Positions 35,483-44,481 of a DNA stretch of 64,000 nucleotides are shown here, in pieces; position 1 is the first letter of the stretch, and every line of letters begins with the position of its first letter. The translations under genes were made by a program, and so were the position numbers. The notes under the pieces were generated by a model that saw only the letters and a list, made by a program, of their open reading frames with translations, did no database searches and was not told the DNA's origin. Origin of the DNA: JAPPHA01 sp965220985 (lineage in GTDB: Bacteria; Pseudomonadota; Alphaproteobacteria; Rhodobacterales; Rhodobacteraceae); contig OZ244854.1 of the NCBI GenBank assembly GCA_965220985.1, positions 3,348,001 through 3,412,000 of the forward strand. The letters run 5' to 3'.

Positions 35483-36800
35483 CCGAGCGATCGGCGAGAT
35501 CACGAATCGCCGAATTCTTCGCATCGCTATCCCGATCGTTCTCGCGAATGCGACAGTTCCCCTGATCGGGGTCGTCGACACGGGAGTCATTGGTCAGATG
35601 GGTCTGGCTGCTCCGATCGGCGCGGTCGGAATCGGCGCTGTCATAATCTCTGCGCTCTACTGGTTTTTCGGATTCCTCCGCATGGGGACTTCCGGCATGA
35701 CGGCACAAGCCGTCGGGGCCGGAGACGATCAGGAAGTCTCCGCAATGCTGGTGCGTTCCGTCTTGGCCGGTTTCGGCGCGGGGTGCCTGTTCGTCGTCTT
35801 CCATGTCCCGATCATCGGTGCGAGCTTCATGGTGTCGCCCGCTTCGCCCGAGGTCGAGAGCCTCGCCCGCGAATACCTGCAAATCCGTTTCCTCGGCGCT
35901 CCCGCCGCGATCGCGGCATACGGGATCTACGGATGGCTGATCGCGACCGAGCGAACTCGTTCCGTTCTTGTCCTTCAGCTGTGGGTCAATGGGCTGAATG
36001 TCGGTCTCGACCTCCTGTTCGTTGTCGGATGGGGATGGGGCATTTCAGGTGTCGCGACCGCATCGGTGATCGCGGAATGGACTGCGCTCGGCCTGGGCCT
36101 GTGGTTGACACGCAGTCACCTCAAGCGCGAAGCTTGGCAAAGCTGGTCCAAGGTTCTCGATCGCGCCCGCATTCGACTACTGGCGGCGGTCAACCGAGAC
36201 ATCATGATCCGGTCAGTCCTCCTGGAAATCAGCATCGTCTCGTTTCTCTTCCTGGGATCGTCCTTTGATGACGCGACATTGGCGGCCGACCAGATTCTTA
36301 TCCAGTTCCTGCATGTCATGGCCTACGCGCTCGACGGGTTTGCCTTTTCGGCCGAATCGCTGGTCGGGCAGGCGTTTGGCGCCAGAAACCGCTCCGCATT
36401 GCGTCGGGCATCCCAGCTGACGTCAATTTGGGCGATGGCCTTCGCTCTCGTGCTGACCATCCTGCTGGTTGCCGGTGGCGACTGGTTGGTCGCGCTGATG
36501 ACCACATCGCAGGAAGTCAGGTCGGTTACGGCCGAATACCTGCCCTGGATGGCAGTGCTGCCCGTCGCGGGTGCGGCGGCCTGGATGCTCGATGGAATCT
36601 TCATCGGCGCAACGCGAACTCGCGATCTGCGCAACATGATGATTCTCGCATTCATGGCCTATGTTGCGAGTGTCGTCGTTTTGCTCGATGCCTTCGGGAA
36701 CCACGGCTTGTGGGCTTCGCTGCTCGTGTTCCTCGTTGCGCGTACCGTTACGCTTGGCGCCCGTTACCCCGCGATCGAACAGTGCATTCGACAGACATAG
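35475..36800 (+). CDS. MATE family efflux transporter
   Basis: A 441-residue inner-membrane exporter with twelve predicted membrane segments. IPIVLANATVPLIGVVDTGVIGQM is the typical MATE N-terminal helix (DinF-like branch), and FAFSAESLVGQAFGARNR opens the second half. MATE proteins export cationic drugs or metabolites using Na+ or H+. ATG 35475 lies inside the thioesterase gene (8-nt overlap), so translation is likely coupled. The context with an SDR and a thioesterase suggests export of their product or a related compound; this is inference. Confidence 0.92.
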   Translation: MRNRAIGEITNRRILRIAIPIVLANATVPLIGVVDTGVIGQMGLAAPIGAVGIGAVIISALYWFFGFLRMGTSGMTAQAVGAGDDQEVSAMLVRSVLAGFGAGCLFVVFHVPIIGASFMVSPASPEVESLAREYLQIRFLGAPAAIAAYGIYGWLIATERTRSVLVLQLWVNGLNVGLDLLFVVGWGWGISGVATASVIAEWTALGLGLWLTRSHLKREAWQSWSKVLDRARIRLLAAVNRDIMIRSVLLEISIVSFLFLGSSFDDATLAADQILIQFLHVMAYALDGFAFSAESLVGQAFGARNRSALRRASQLTSIWAMAFALVLTILLVAGGDWLVALMTTSQEVRSVTAEYLPWMAVLPVAGAAAWMLDGIFIGATRTRDLRNMMILAFMAYVASVVVLLDAFGNHGLWASLLVFLVARTVTLGARYPAIEQCIRQT

Positions 36801-36824
36801 TCCGACCAGGATCCTGTTGCGACA

Positions 36825-37892
36825 TCAGCGCAGATCTGCACCAACAGCCTCCGATACATTCGCGTAACCGTCTCGTTCGAGCATTGTGTCGAGTTCGCGC
36901 GCGATCGTTTCGATGAGCGAGAAACCGGAAAAGACGAGCGCAGAATACAGTTGCACGGCAGACGCTCCAGCTCGAATCTTCGTGTAGGCACCGGCGGCAG
37001 ATGAAATGCCGCCGACCCCGATGACAGGACAGCGGCCGTCAACGATCGAATACACCTTCTTCAAAACGGCGGTGGATCGATCGAACAGAGGTTGTCCCGA
37101 AAGTCCGCCAGGCTCGCGTGCGGCCGGGTCAGAAAGTCCCGATCGATCGGTCGTCGTGTTGGTCGCGATGATTCCCGACAAACCCGATTCCAATGCGGCG
37201 CTCACGACACTCTCGAGATCCGAATCGCTCAGATCTGGCGAGATCTTGACGAAGATCGGTACTGGCTTCAGCAATCGGGCGTTCGCGAAGGCCACGCGCT
37301 CAGCGACAACGCCGAGCGCATCTGCGTGCTGAAGATCACGCAGGCCTTGGGTATTTGGGGACGACACGTTGATGGTCGCAAAACTGACGTGGGGTCCACA
37401 GGTTTCGAGAACGCTCGCAAAATCCTGCGAGCGATTGTCACTCGTGCTGTTCGATCCGAGATTGAGCCCGATCACGCCGGGAGCAGGGCGGCGAGAAAGG
37501 CGCCGTGCAACGGCAGTGGCACCGTCGCTGTTGAAACCCATGCGGTTGATGATCGCCTTGTCCTCGTTCAGCCTGAACAGGCGCGGTCTCGGGTTGCCGG
37601 CCTGGGGATTCGGGGTCACGGCGCCGATTTCGAGAAACCCGGCACCGGTATTCAGCAACGGGCCGACGGCCTCGGCATTCTTGTCAAGGCCGGCCGCAAG
37701 ACCGACAGGATTGGGCAGATCGATGCCCGCGAGGGACGTTCGGGTTCGCTCGGTGACATACGGGCCGTTTCCGCCAACCAGCCCGAGCCTCAATGCCGCG
37801 AGGGCCGCCCGATGGCCAGTCTCCGGGTCGAGTCGGTTGACGAGCGCCAATCCGGGTTTTTCGAAAACGTTCAAGTCTGTCTCTCTTGGCAA
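36825..37892 (-). CDS. pyrD: Dihydroorotate dehydrogenase (quinone), class 2
   Basis: Membrane-linked FMN enzyme of pyrimidine synthesis that reduces quinone. About 355 residues. Class 2 marks are the N-terminal amphipathic region, NPVGLAAGLDKNAEA, the catalytic-Ser motif INVSSPNTQGLR, IATNTTTDR, and GVGGISSAAGAYTKIRAGAS binding FMN phosphate. The start is TTG at 37892; a second TTG at 37874 is also possible, and no ATG fits. It converges on the MATE gene with a 24-nt gap. Confidence 0.95.
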   Translation of the reverse strand: MPRETDLNVFEKPGLALVNRLDPETGHRAALAALRLGLVGGNGPYVTERTRTSLAGIDLPNPVGLAAGLDKNAEAVGPLLNTGAGFLEIGAVTPNPQAGNPRPRLFRLNEDKAIINRMGFNSDGATAVARRLSRRPAPGVIGLNLGSNSTSDNRSQDFASVLETCGPHVSFATINVSSPNTQGLRDLQHADALGVVAERVAFANARLLKPVPIFVKISPDLSDSDLESVVSAALESGLSGIIATNTTTDRSGLSDPAAREPGGLSGQPLFDRSTAVLKKVYSIVDGRCPVIGVGGISSAAGAYTKIRAGASAVQLYSALVFSGFSLIETIARELDTMLERDGYANVSEAVGADLR

Positions 37893-38503
37893 TTCGACGA
37901 CGCGGGCACAGGCTCAATTCGCCAGGGACGTTGATGAGGCCACAAAACTGTCGTCGCGAGCAATACGAAATCGAGGGGGGAAGGGGAATCGGCTATGGCG
38001 TGGCGGTCCGGTTGTCCAGGCATCGACCTTCGATCAAGAAGGCCCGGGTTCAATTGGCGGTCGCGATCCTGTCGTCAAGCGCTCTTTGACGATCGATTGG
38101 CCCACGTCGACGCATTTGCTTTCAAGTTGAGCGAAGTGACTTGCAAGGTCAACCGCCCCAGCGTGCACGACCCGGACATGGTGACGGCGCAATTCAACCG
38201 CGAATGACATGTCCTTGTAGACAATCCGAATTCTCGAATGCATGATGAACATCACGCCTCGCAGATTTGTGGTGCATCCGTCATTCAAGCGACGGCTGGC
38301 CCCAGGACCAGTCGCGAACACCATGGCCGGACAACCACGTGATCGGTTGCTGTTGAAGCCAGGGACTTGCTGGCTTGAATGAGCTTCCCGACCGGACAGA
38401 GGCCAAAAAGAGTGTGGCGGGTCATGCCAGGTGACGATTCCCTGTCGTGTCCAACAGATCGCGTCACGCGATGAACCAGGGATTCAAAAAGGGGGGAGGA
38501 TGC
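37893..38503. other. Long intergenic region between pyrD and the TRAP transporter genes
   Basis: About 610 bases between divergent genes. Several short open frames exist but none has a ribosome site together with recognisable similarity. A perfect 7-bp hairpin (AAGCCAG 38356-38362, CTGGCTT 38370-38376) lies about 130 nt before the TAXI gene. A G-rich Shine-Dalgarno (38491-38500) serves that gene. Either lost genes or a regulatory region is possible. Confidence 0.4.
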
Positions 38504-39553
38504 ATGCTCAAACTGAGAACGCTTTTGAGCACGATCGTTGCGACGGTCGCAATCACGGGAGCGGCCAGCGGGCAGGTCAACCTGTCAGCTGAGACCGCAT
38601 CACCGGTTTCGGTACCGGGAACCGCCATGCTCGGGCTTGCGGAACTTGCGTCAACTGCAGGCATTGCAAACATCCAGGTCGCAACGGGGCAGACCCTGAC
38701 CAATTCCGTCCAGAATGCGGCAGAAGGCAAGACGGACATCGCCTCGGCTCCCTTCTCGTTGCCGTTTCTGTTGTCGAAGGGTGCTGGTCCGTACTCGAAG
38801 CTCGGCGCGGAAAAAGGCGCGGAACTCGCAGCGAACCTTGCGGTCCTTTACACCTACCGGTTGGCGGTTTTTGGACTCGCATCCTACGAAACCCGAAACT
38901 TCGACGGTTACAACGCCATAGAAGGATCAACGATCTACAATGGACCACCAAGGGGCGCTGCTCTGAATCGGGCTCGCGCGATGATCCAGTTGGCAACGGG
39001 TCTCGAAGAGGGTGCAGGTTACACTGGCGTGCAGGTCAACTGGGGACAAGCCGTCAAGACGATCACCGACGGGACCGGCGACGCGAATCTGCTGCCGTTG
39101 AATTTCCCTGATGGACGGCTGTCCCAGGCCACGGCATCCGGGGCAATGGTCGTGCATTCCTACCCGAAGGACGTTTTCGAGAGCGAAAGAGCCGTCAGGT
39201 ACGGTCGGGCGCCGGGGACCGCTGCGGTTGTCGTTGAAGTCACCGAGAATCTCTTTGGCCCCAACACCTCGGTCGACTCCGAAGACAACATGTTTCGCGG
39301 ATTCGCGGATGTCGGCGGAGAGGTGGTGCATGTCGGCATGGACGACGAGCTTGCCTATGTTCTGACCAAGGCGGTGATCGATGGAATGGATACCATGAAG
39401 GCCAAGGCCCCCATGATGCCAACGGTCTGGCTTGGCGAAACGGATCCGGCAAAAACCGGATTGTGCGGTCCGATGCCGATCAAGTACCATCCAGGCGCCA
39501 TTCGGGCTTGGGAAGAAGCAGGCTACTCCATCCCCGATTGTGCAAGGCCCTGA
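38504..39553 (+). CDS. TAXI family TRAP transporter solute-binding subunit
   Basis: A 349-residue periplasmic binding protein. The signal peptide (about 1-24, ending SGQ) precedes a domain with TAMLGLAELASTAGIANIQV and QTLTNSVQNAAEGKTDIASA, characteristic of TAXI (TRAP-associated extracytoplasmic immunogenic) proteins. ATG 38504 follows GGGGGGAGGA by 3 nt. The fused TRAP permease gene is next, giving the usual two-gene TAXI-TRAP unit. Ligands of TAXI systems are mostly unknown (glutamate or other carboxylates in known cases). Confidence 0.88.
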   Translation: MLKLRTLLSTIVATVAITGAASGQVNLSAETASPVSVPGTAMLGLAELASTAGIANIQVATGQTLTNSVQNAAEGKTDIASAPFSLPFLLSKGAGPYSKLGAEKGAELAANLAVLYTYRLAVFGLASYETRNFDGYNAIEGSTIYNGPPRGAALNRARAMIQLATGLEEGAGYTGVQVNWGQAVKTITDGTGDANLLPLNFPDGRLSQATASGAMVVHSYPKDVFESERAVRYGRAPGTAAVVVEVTENLFGPNTSVDSEDNMFRGFADVGGEVVHVGMDDELAYVLTKAVIDGMDTMKAKAPMMPTVWLGETDPAKTGLCGPMPIKYHPGAIRAWEEAGYSIPDCARP

Positions 39554-39635
39554 ATCGGATCTTGAAGCGTTCGGCGTGACCGGATCGTCGAGGGCCGGTC
39601 CCTGAACGCTTCAGTCGACCGAAGGAACAGACAGC

Positions 39636-41972
39636 ATTTCCGAGCCGGGCAACGCCGAACTTCGACCCGGGCCGAAGGCGCTGCATGCGCTGGCCGCGTT
39701 CATTGTCATTGTGGGTTTGCTGAATGCCGTGCCTGGCATTCCGGGACTTGACGAGGGACTGCGATCGATCACCGGGCTGGAATGGCTGAAGATTCGCAGG
39801 TTTCCGACGGAATGGTTCTACCCGTTGGCATTCTTTGGCATGATGCTGTGCGTCGCGCTGAAACACTCCATATGGCGTACGTGGTGGCGAAAGAGCCCGG
39901 GCCAACGCCGGCTTGGGTTGTTGATGGACATCGCCCTCGTGATTGCCGCATTCGGCATTTCACTGACCTACGTCATCGAGATCGAATCGATCTGCCTCAT
40001 CGACCAGTTGACGGGCGAGCGCGCCCGTCTCCTGGAAGAGGCGCTTGCGGTCGAAAAGGAACTGGCTGAACTCTACGGGTTGCCGGAACCGACCACTGTC
40101 GACGATCCTCAATGCGTCGGGAACACAGGCGGCTGGCTGGTTCTCATCGTCGGCGTCACCGTACTGGTTTTTCTTGCATACAATATCAAGGTTTGGGGGC
40201 TTCCTCTTGTCATCGTGGCGCTGGTTGTGGCGCTGTACACGATCGCCACGGTCCTGGTTTGGTACTTTCATGGTCCGGACGACATCAACAAGTACCTGAT
40301 GACCAAACTTGGCGGCGAACCTCGCCTTCTGTCCGATGGGCGTCCGAGGGTTCATGACATTCTCGTCAACAACTCGTCGGGACTTCTCGGACGATTCATG
40401 GACATCATGCTGAACACGATTTTCCCGTATCTCGTGCTCGGCTCCCTGTTCGGCGCCTCGGCAGGCGGACAATCCTTGATCAAGCTGGCGTTTCGCTGGA
40501 CCAGGCACCTTCGCGGTGGACCAGCCCACGCGGCAATCGTTTCATCGGCCATGTTCGGAACGATTTCGGGGGGGCCCATCGTCAACGTCCTATCGACCGG
40601 CGTTCTGACCATTCCCATGATGATCAAGCGAGGTTTCGCTCGGGTGTTCGCAGGTGGCGTTGAAGCGGCAGCGTCATCGGGCGGATCGATCATGCCACCG
40701 GTGATGGGGGTTGCGGCATTCGTGCTGGCTTCGTTGACCGTCGTGCCATACTCGATGGTGATCATCGCTGCCGTCATTCCGGCGCTTGCCTATTTCCTGT
40801 GCCTGTTTCTGTCCGTTGTCTTCCAGGCACGCAAACAGGGCATCAGGGCGATTGGCGAGTTGACTGACGACATGCGCCTTGACCGCCAGGACAATCTGAA
40901 TCTCGTGATGATTTTCGGTCCGATCCTGCTCATTCTGTTCCTCTTGCTGTTGAGCAAGGAGAGCGTCGGTTGCGGTCCGTTCGGCGCGATCCTTGGTGCC
41001 GAGCGTCAGTTTGTCGATGGAACCTGCATCGCGATCAGCCTGTCATGGTTCCAACAACTGCTCCAAAATGCGGCAGGCGATGCCGGAAGCGCCGGCTGGT
41101 GGGCCGTCATGCTCTTGATTCTGCTTCTGTTTGTCGATCCCAAGGTTCGCGCAAGACCGAAGAAGGTTTTTGACGCCCTGTCGGATGCGGGCGTTCTTGT
41201 GTCCACGCTCTACCTCATGTTTCTCGCGGTATCGATCATCGATTTCTGCCTTCAGTTCACCGGTCTTCCTACCTTCATCTCGCTCGATGTCCTGGGATGG
41301 CTTCAGTCGCTCGAGTTGGGGCAGGGGGGATCTGCCGCCTTTCAGCTGATTGCATTGTTCTTGACGATGCTGATCGCCATCATCCTTGGCATGGGAATGC
41401 CTGCGGTTCCGGCCTACATCAACGTCGCCTTGCTGATGGGGCCAGTGCTTGCGGGTCTCGGGATCTCGATTTTCACCGCGCACATGTTCATCTTCTACTT
41501 CGCGGTTGCGAGCGCGATCACGCCGCCGGTCGCACTTGCCGCGTTCGCGGCATCGACCATCACGAAGGCCGAACCGATGGCGACCGGGTTTTCAGCGGTG
41601 AAGTCCGGGATCGTGATGTTCGTGATCCCGTTCGTCTTTGCCATGCACCCGGAAATCCTCCTGATCGAGGCTGCAGTCATCGACCCCGCGTTTTCGCAGG
41701 GAGGAACATCGCAGTATCTTCCGGGCCATGATGGCACGATCGATTGGTACGGGCTGTCATTCCTTCTCGTTCGGCTGGTGGTGGCGTTGTACTTGATTTC
41801 GAGTGCGCTCGCGAGATTCGACTGCCAGAGACTGGCCTTGGTCGAGATCGCTGTCAGATTGGCGCTGGCAATTTTCCTGCTGTCCACGGTGGGCTGGCTG
41901 CATCTGCCATCGTTGGCGGCAGCGCTGGGACTGGTGGCATTTTCGCATTTTCGCGCCGCCAAGGAACACTGA
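39636..41972 (+). CDS. TRAP transporter fused permease (TAXI type); probable ATT start
   Basis: An inner-membrane protein of about 778 residues combining the small 4-segment (DctQ-like) and large 12-segment (DctM-like) TRAP subunits. DctM hallmarks are AAIVSSAMFGTISGGPIVNV, EAAASSGGSIMPPVMGVAAF, and GMGMPAVPAYINVALL. The first canonical codon, GTG 39711, lies in the middle of the first membrane helix (ALHALAAFIVIVGLLNAV). Between the in-frame stop at 39603-39605 and that GTG there is no ATG, GTG or TTG. ATT 39636, 9 nt after AAGGA (39622-39626), gives a normal N-terminus (ISEPGNAELRPGPKAL). The start is tentative; the function is secure. Confidence 0.88.
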   Translation: MSEPGNAELRPGPKALHALAAFIVIVGLLNAVPGIPGLDEGLRSITGLEWLKIRRFPTEWFYPLAFFGMMLCVALKHSIWRTWWRKSPGQRRLGLLMDIALVIAAFGISLTYVIEIESICLIDQLTGERARLLEEALAVEKELAELYGLPEPTTVDDPQCVGNTGGWLVLIVGVTVLVFLAYNIKVWGLPLVIVALVVALYTIATVLVWYFHGPDDINKYLMTKLGGEPRLLSDGRPRVHDILVNNSSGLLGRFMDIMLNTIFPYLVLGSLFGASAGGQSLIKLAFRWTRHLRGGPAHAAIVSSAMFGTISGGPIVNVLSTGVLTIPMMIKRGFARVFAGGVEAAASSGGSIMPPVMGVAAFVLASLTVVPYSMVIIAAVIPALAYFLCLFLSVVFQARKQGIRAIGELTDDMRLDRQDNLNLVMIFGPILLILFLLLLSKESVGCGPFGAILGAERQFVDGTCIAISLSWFQQLLQNAAGDAGSAGWWAVMLLILLLFVDPKVRARPKKVFDALSDAGVLVSTLYLMFLAVSIIDFCLQFTGLPTFISLDVLGWLQSLELGQGGSAAFQLIALFLTMLIAIILGMGMPAVPAYINVALLMGPVLAGLGISIFTAHMFIFYFAVASAITPPVALAAFAASTITKAEPMATGFSAVKSGIVMFVIPFVFAMHPEILLIEAAVIDPAFSQGGTSQYLPGHDGTIDWYGLSFLLVRLVVALYLISSALARFDCQRLALVEIAVRLALAIFLLSTVGWLHLPSLAAALGLVAFSHFRAAKEH

Positions 41973-42322
41973 CTCCGAACACGCGGGTCGGTTTCCGGTC
42001 GTTGACAATCGCAGGTGCGGCGACACGGCGCTTTCATCGCCATTCCAACTCTGGATCAGACTTGAGGCGAGGCCATGTCCCTGGGAGGACCTCGCGGGCC
42101 CAAAGCTGCAGCGACCGAAACCGGAGACGACATTCATCGGTGCTGGTGCAATTCCGGTTGCCATTCCCCACTCATTTCGCCAATTCTCGTGCTTCGCTCT
42201 TCAGGGGCAATTTGAACCGAAGCGATCATCAGCGTGCGCTCCGCGACTCCAATTCGGTGCCTGTTGGGACTTCAACCTGATTGGTGGCGCGTGCGCAGAT
42301 TCGGACAAGAGGTGCCAACCCG
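41973..42322. other. Intergenic region upstream of trmJ
   Basis: About 350 bases with no recognised gene. It should contain the terminator of the TRAP operon and the promoter of trmJ; neither stands out. AAGAGG at 42307-42312 is the likely ribosome site for trmJ. Confidence 0.4.
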
Positions 42323-43138
42323 TTGACTGGCAATCACGATCAACAGGAACATCACGATTGGGACCTGGCGGAGAGCCAGACGGATTCTCGGCCGGTAATT
42401 GTCCTTGTGCGTCCGCAACTGGGCGAGAACATCGGCGCTTGTTGCAGGGCGATGCTCAATTTTGGCCTCGAAGACCTTCGAATCGTCAGCCCTCGCGACG
42501 GATGGCCGAACCCGTCAGCGGTTGCGATGGCAAGTGGTGCGGAGCGAATTCTCGACAGCGCTCAGATTCATGAATCAACCGAGGATGCCCTGTCGGGGCT
42601 GAATTTCGTTTTCGCAACGACTGCCAGAACGCGAGACTTGACCAAGACTATCATGTCTCCCCGGTCCGCCATGTGCCATGCACGTAAGTTGACGCGAGAA
42701 GGCAGCAGGGTCGGCATTCTATTCGGTCCCGAACGCTCCGGCCTGACCAACGATGACGTCGTGCTCGCCAACGCCATTGTCACGGTGCCGGTCAACCCCG
42801 AATTCATGTCGCTGAACATTGCCCAATCGGTCCTGCTGTTGGCCTACGAGTGGTGGGTGGACGCAGACACGAACCCGTCAGAACCGGAATTGGCAGCCCG
42901 CCACAACGAACAAATGGCGGAATTCTCGGAGGTTCAGTTGCTGGCGGACAGACTCGAAAGCGAACTTGCATCGCGTGGCTTTTTCACTCCAGAAACAAAG
43001 GCATCGCGAATGAAACTGAACCTTCGCAACCTGTTCTCGCGGCTTCCGTTGACACGCGGCGATATCGGAATGTGCCATGGAGTCATTCGAACGCTGGCCA
43101 ATCGACAACCTTGCTCGGACGACGTCGAGTCGCAATAG
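42323..43138 (+). CDS. trmJ: tRNA (cytidine/uridine-2'-O-)-methyltransferase TrmJ
   Basis: SPOUT-class methyltransferase modifying position 32 of tRNAs. The protein is about 271 residues. Key motifs are LVRPQLGENIGACCRAMLNF (N-terminal knot region), LFGPERSGLTNDDV, and NIAQSVLLLAYEW, together diagnostic of TrmJ/LasT. The start is likely TTG 42323, which has AAGAGG 10 nt upstream; TTG 42281 directly follows a stop and has no ribosome site. It stands alone, before ctaA. Confidence 0.92.
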   Translation: MTGNHDQQEHHDWDLAESQTDSRPVIVLVRPQLGENIGACCRAMLNFGLEDLRIVSPRDGWPNPSAVAMASGAERILDSAQIHESTEDALSGLNFVFATTARTRDLTKTIMSPRSAMCHARKLTREGSRVGILFGPERSGLTNDDVVLANAIVTVPVNPEFMSLNIAQSVLLLAYEWWVDADTNPSEPELAARHNEQMAEFSEVQLLADRLESELASRGFFTPETKASRMKLNLRNLFSRLPLTRGDIGMCHGVIRTLANRQPCSDDVESQ

Positions 43139-43332
43139 ATGCGACCGCTACGCTGGATCCGGCCAAGGGCTCTCAAAGTCTGCAATGTTCACGTCAGATG
43201 TGATCCAGTCCGTCAAGCGCACGATGTATACAGCCTCGTTTTGCTGTAAGTGCGAACCCCATTGGTCGGGCCACGATTCGCGGCTGAACTTTCTGATGGC
43301 GGCTGTCGGCACCTGTTGAGGCGGAAAGACAG

Positions 43333-44481
43333 ATGAGTTCCGAAAAGAAAATTTTTGAGCATGTTAACAAGTCTGGCGGAAGCCGGGATTCCGGGTCCAA
43401 AGCGAGACAATCGCATGCGAAGAGGGGTGACCGAGACAGGCGCCTGATCGCCTGGTGGCTGCTGGTGCAGGCGCTGCTGATCGTTGGAACCATTCTGATC
43501 GGCGGGGCGACCCGAATAACGGACAGTGGGCTATCGATCACCGAATGGGAAGTGTTCACGGGCACAATACCGCCCCTGAATGCCGAGGACTGGGCAGTGG
43601 AGTTCGAGAAATACAAGCAGACCCCGGAATTCATTCTTCAAAACGTCGGCATGACCATCGCGGAGTTCAAGACCATTTACTGGTGGGAGTGGTCGCATCG
43701 CACCATCGCCAAGGTGCTCGGCCTGGTCTGGATGATCGGATTCGCGTGGCTTGCCGTTCGCGGGTCTCTCAACCGGAACTGGACAGTGCGTTCGCTTCAG
43801 ATCGGTGGCTTGATCATATTTCAGGGCGCACTTGCATGGTGGATGGTCTCGTCCGGATTGACGGGGCAGAATGTCGATGTCGCCGCCTACCGGCTTGCCA
43901 TTCATTTGACGCTCGCCTTTGCGATTCTCGGGTTCGTGACCTGGTCATTCTGGCAGATCAGGAGTCAGCCGGTCGAGTTGTACCAGGCTGTTCGTCGACG
44001 AAATGTCACGATTTCAAGGTATTCTGCGGTCCTTGTCGTTGTCTTGCTCCTGCAAGTTTTCCTGGGCGGGCTCGTGGCCGGTCTGGACGCCGGGACGGGC
44101 TACACGGACTGGCCTTTGATGAACGGCCAGTTCTTGCCTGACGAGAGTTTCGCCTACGACCCGGTGTGGATCAATTTTTTCGAGAACATCGCCTTGACGC
44201 AGTTCAATCACCGCATCGTGGGCTACATTCTTCTCGGAATCGCGATCCTGTTCTGGTTGCGATGCCGACGTACCTCGATGAAATCGGTCAGCAGCTGGAG
44301 CGCACTGGTTGTCATCGTGATCATTTGTCAGGCCTTGGCCGGTATTGCGACCCTGTTTCATCAGGTGTCCGGTGAGACGGCAATTCTTCATCAAGCAGGC
44401 GCAATCGCGGTCTTGCTGTTCGTGATGAGGCTGCGATTCCTGACGGAATTTCCACCTGACGACCGAATAGGACGAGCATGA
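43333..44481 (+). CDS. ctaA: Heme A synthase (COX15/CtaA)
   Basis: Membrane enzyme converting heme O to heme A for aa3-type cytochrome oxidases. The protein is 382 residues with eight predicted membrane segments and a 35-residue charged N-terminal tail. Conserved heme-ligand sites include WEWSHRTIAK and NHRIVGY, with the GGATRITDSGLSITEW signature near the first helix, which is typical of the alphaproteobacterial type 2 enzyme. The preceding GAGGCGG is a good ribosome site. It overlaps the M32 peptidase start (ATGA). Confidence 0.96.
   Translation: MSSEKKIFEHVNKSGGSRDSGSKARQSHAKRGDRDRRLIAWWLLVQALLIVGTILIGGATRITDSGLSITEWEVFTGTIPPLNAEDWAVEFEKYKQTPEFILQNVGMTIAEFKTIYWWEWSHRTIAKVLGLVWMIGFAWLAVRGSLNRNWTVRSLQIGGLIIFQGALAWWMVSSGLTGQNVDVAAYRLAIHLTLAFAILGFVTWSFWQIRSQPVELYQAVRRRNVTISRYSAVLVVVLLLQVFLGGLVAGLDAGTGYTDWPLMNGQFLPDESFAYDPVWINFFENIALTQFNHRIVGYILLGIAILFWLRCRRTSMKSVSSWSALVVIVIICQALAGIATLFHQVSGETAILHQAGAIAVLLFVMRLRFLTEFPPDDRIGRA

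Noticed and set aside
38034..38324. Minus-strand frame of about 96 codons between pyrD and the TAXI gene
   Set aside because: No good ribosome site, no recognisable family and several overlapping frames of similar size; treated as non-coding.
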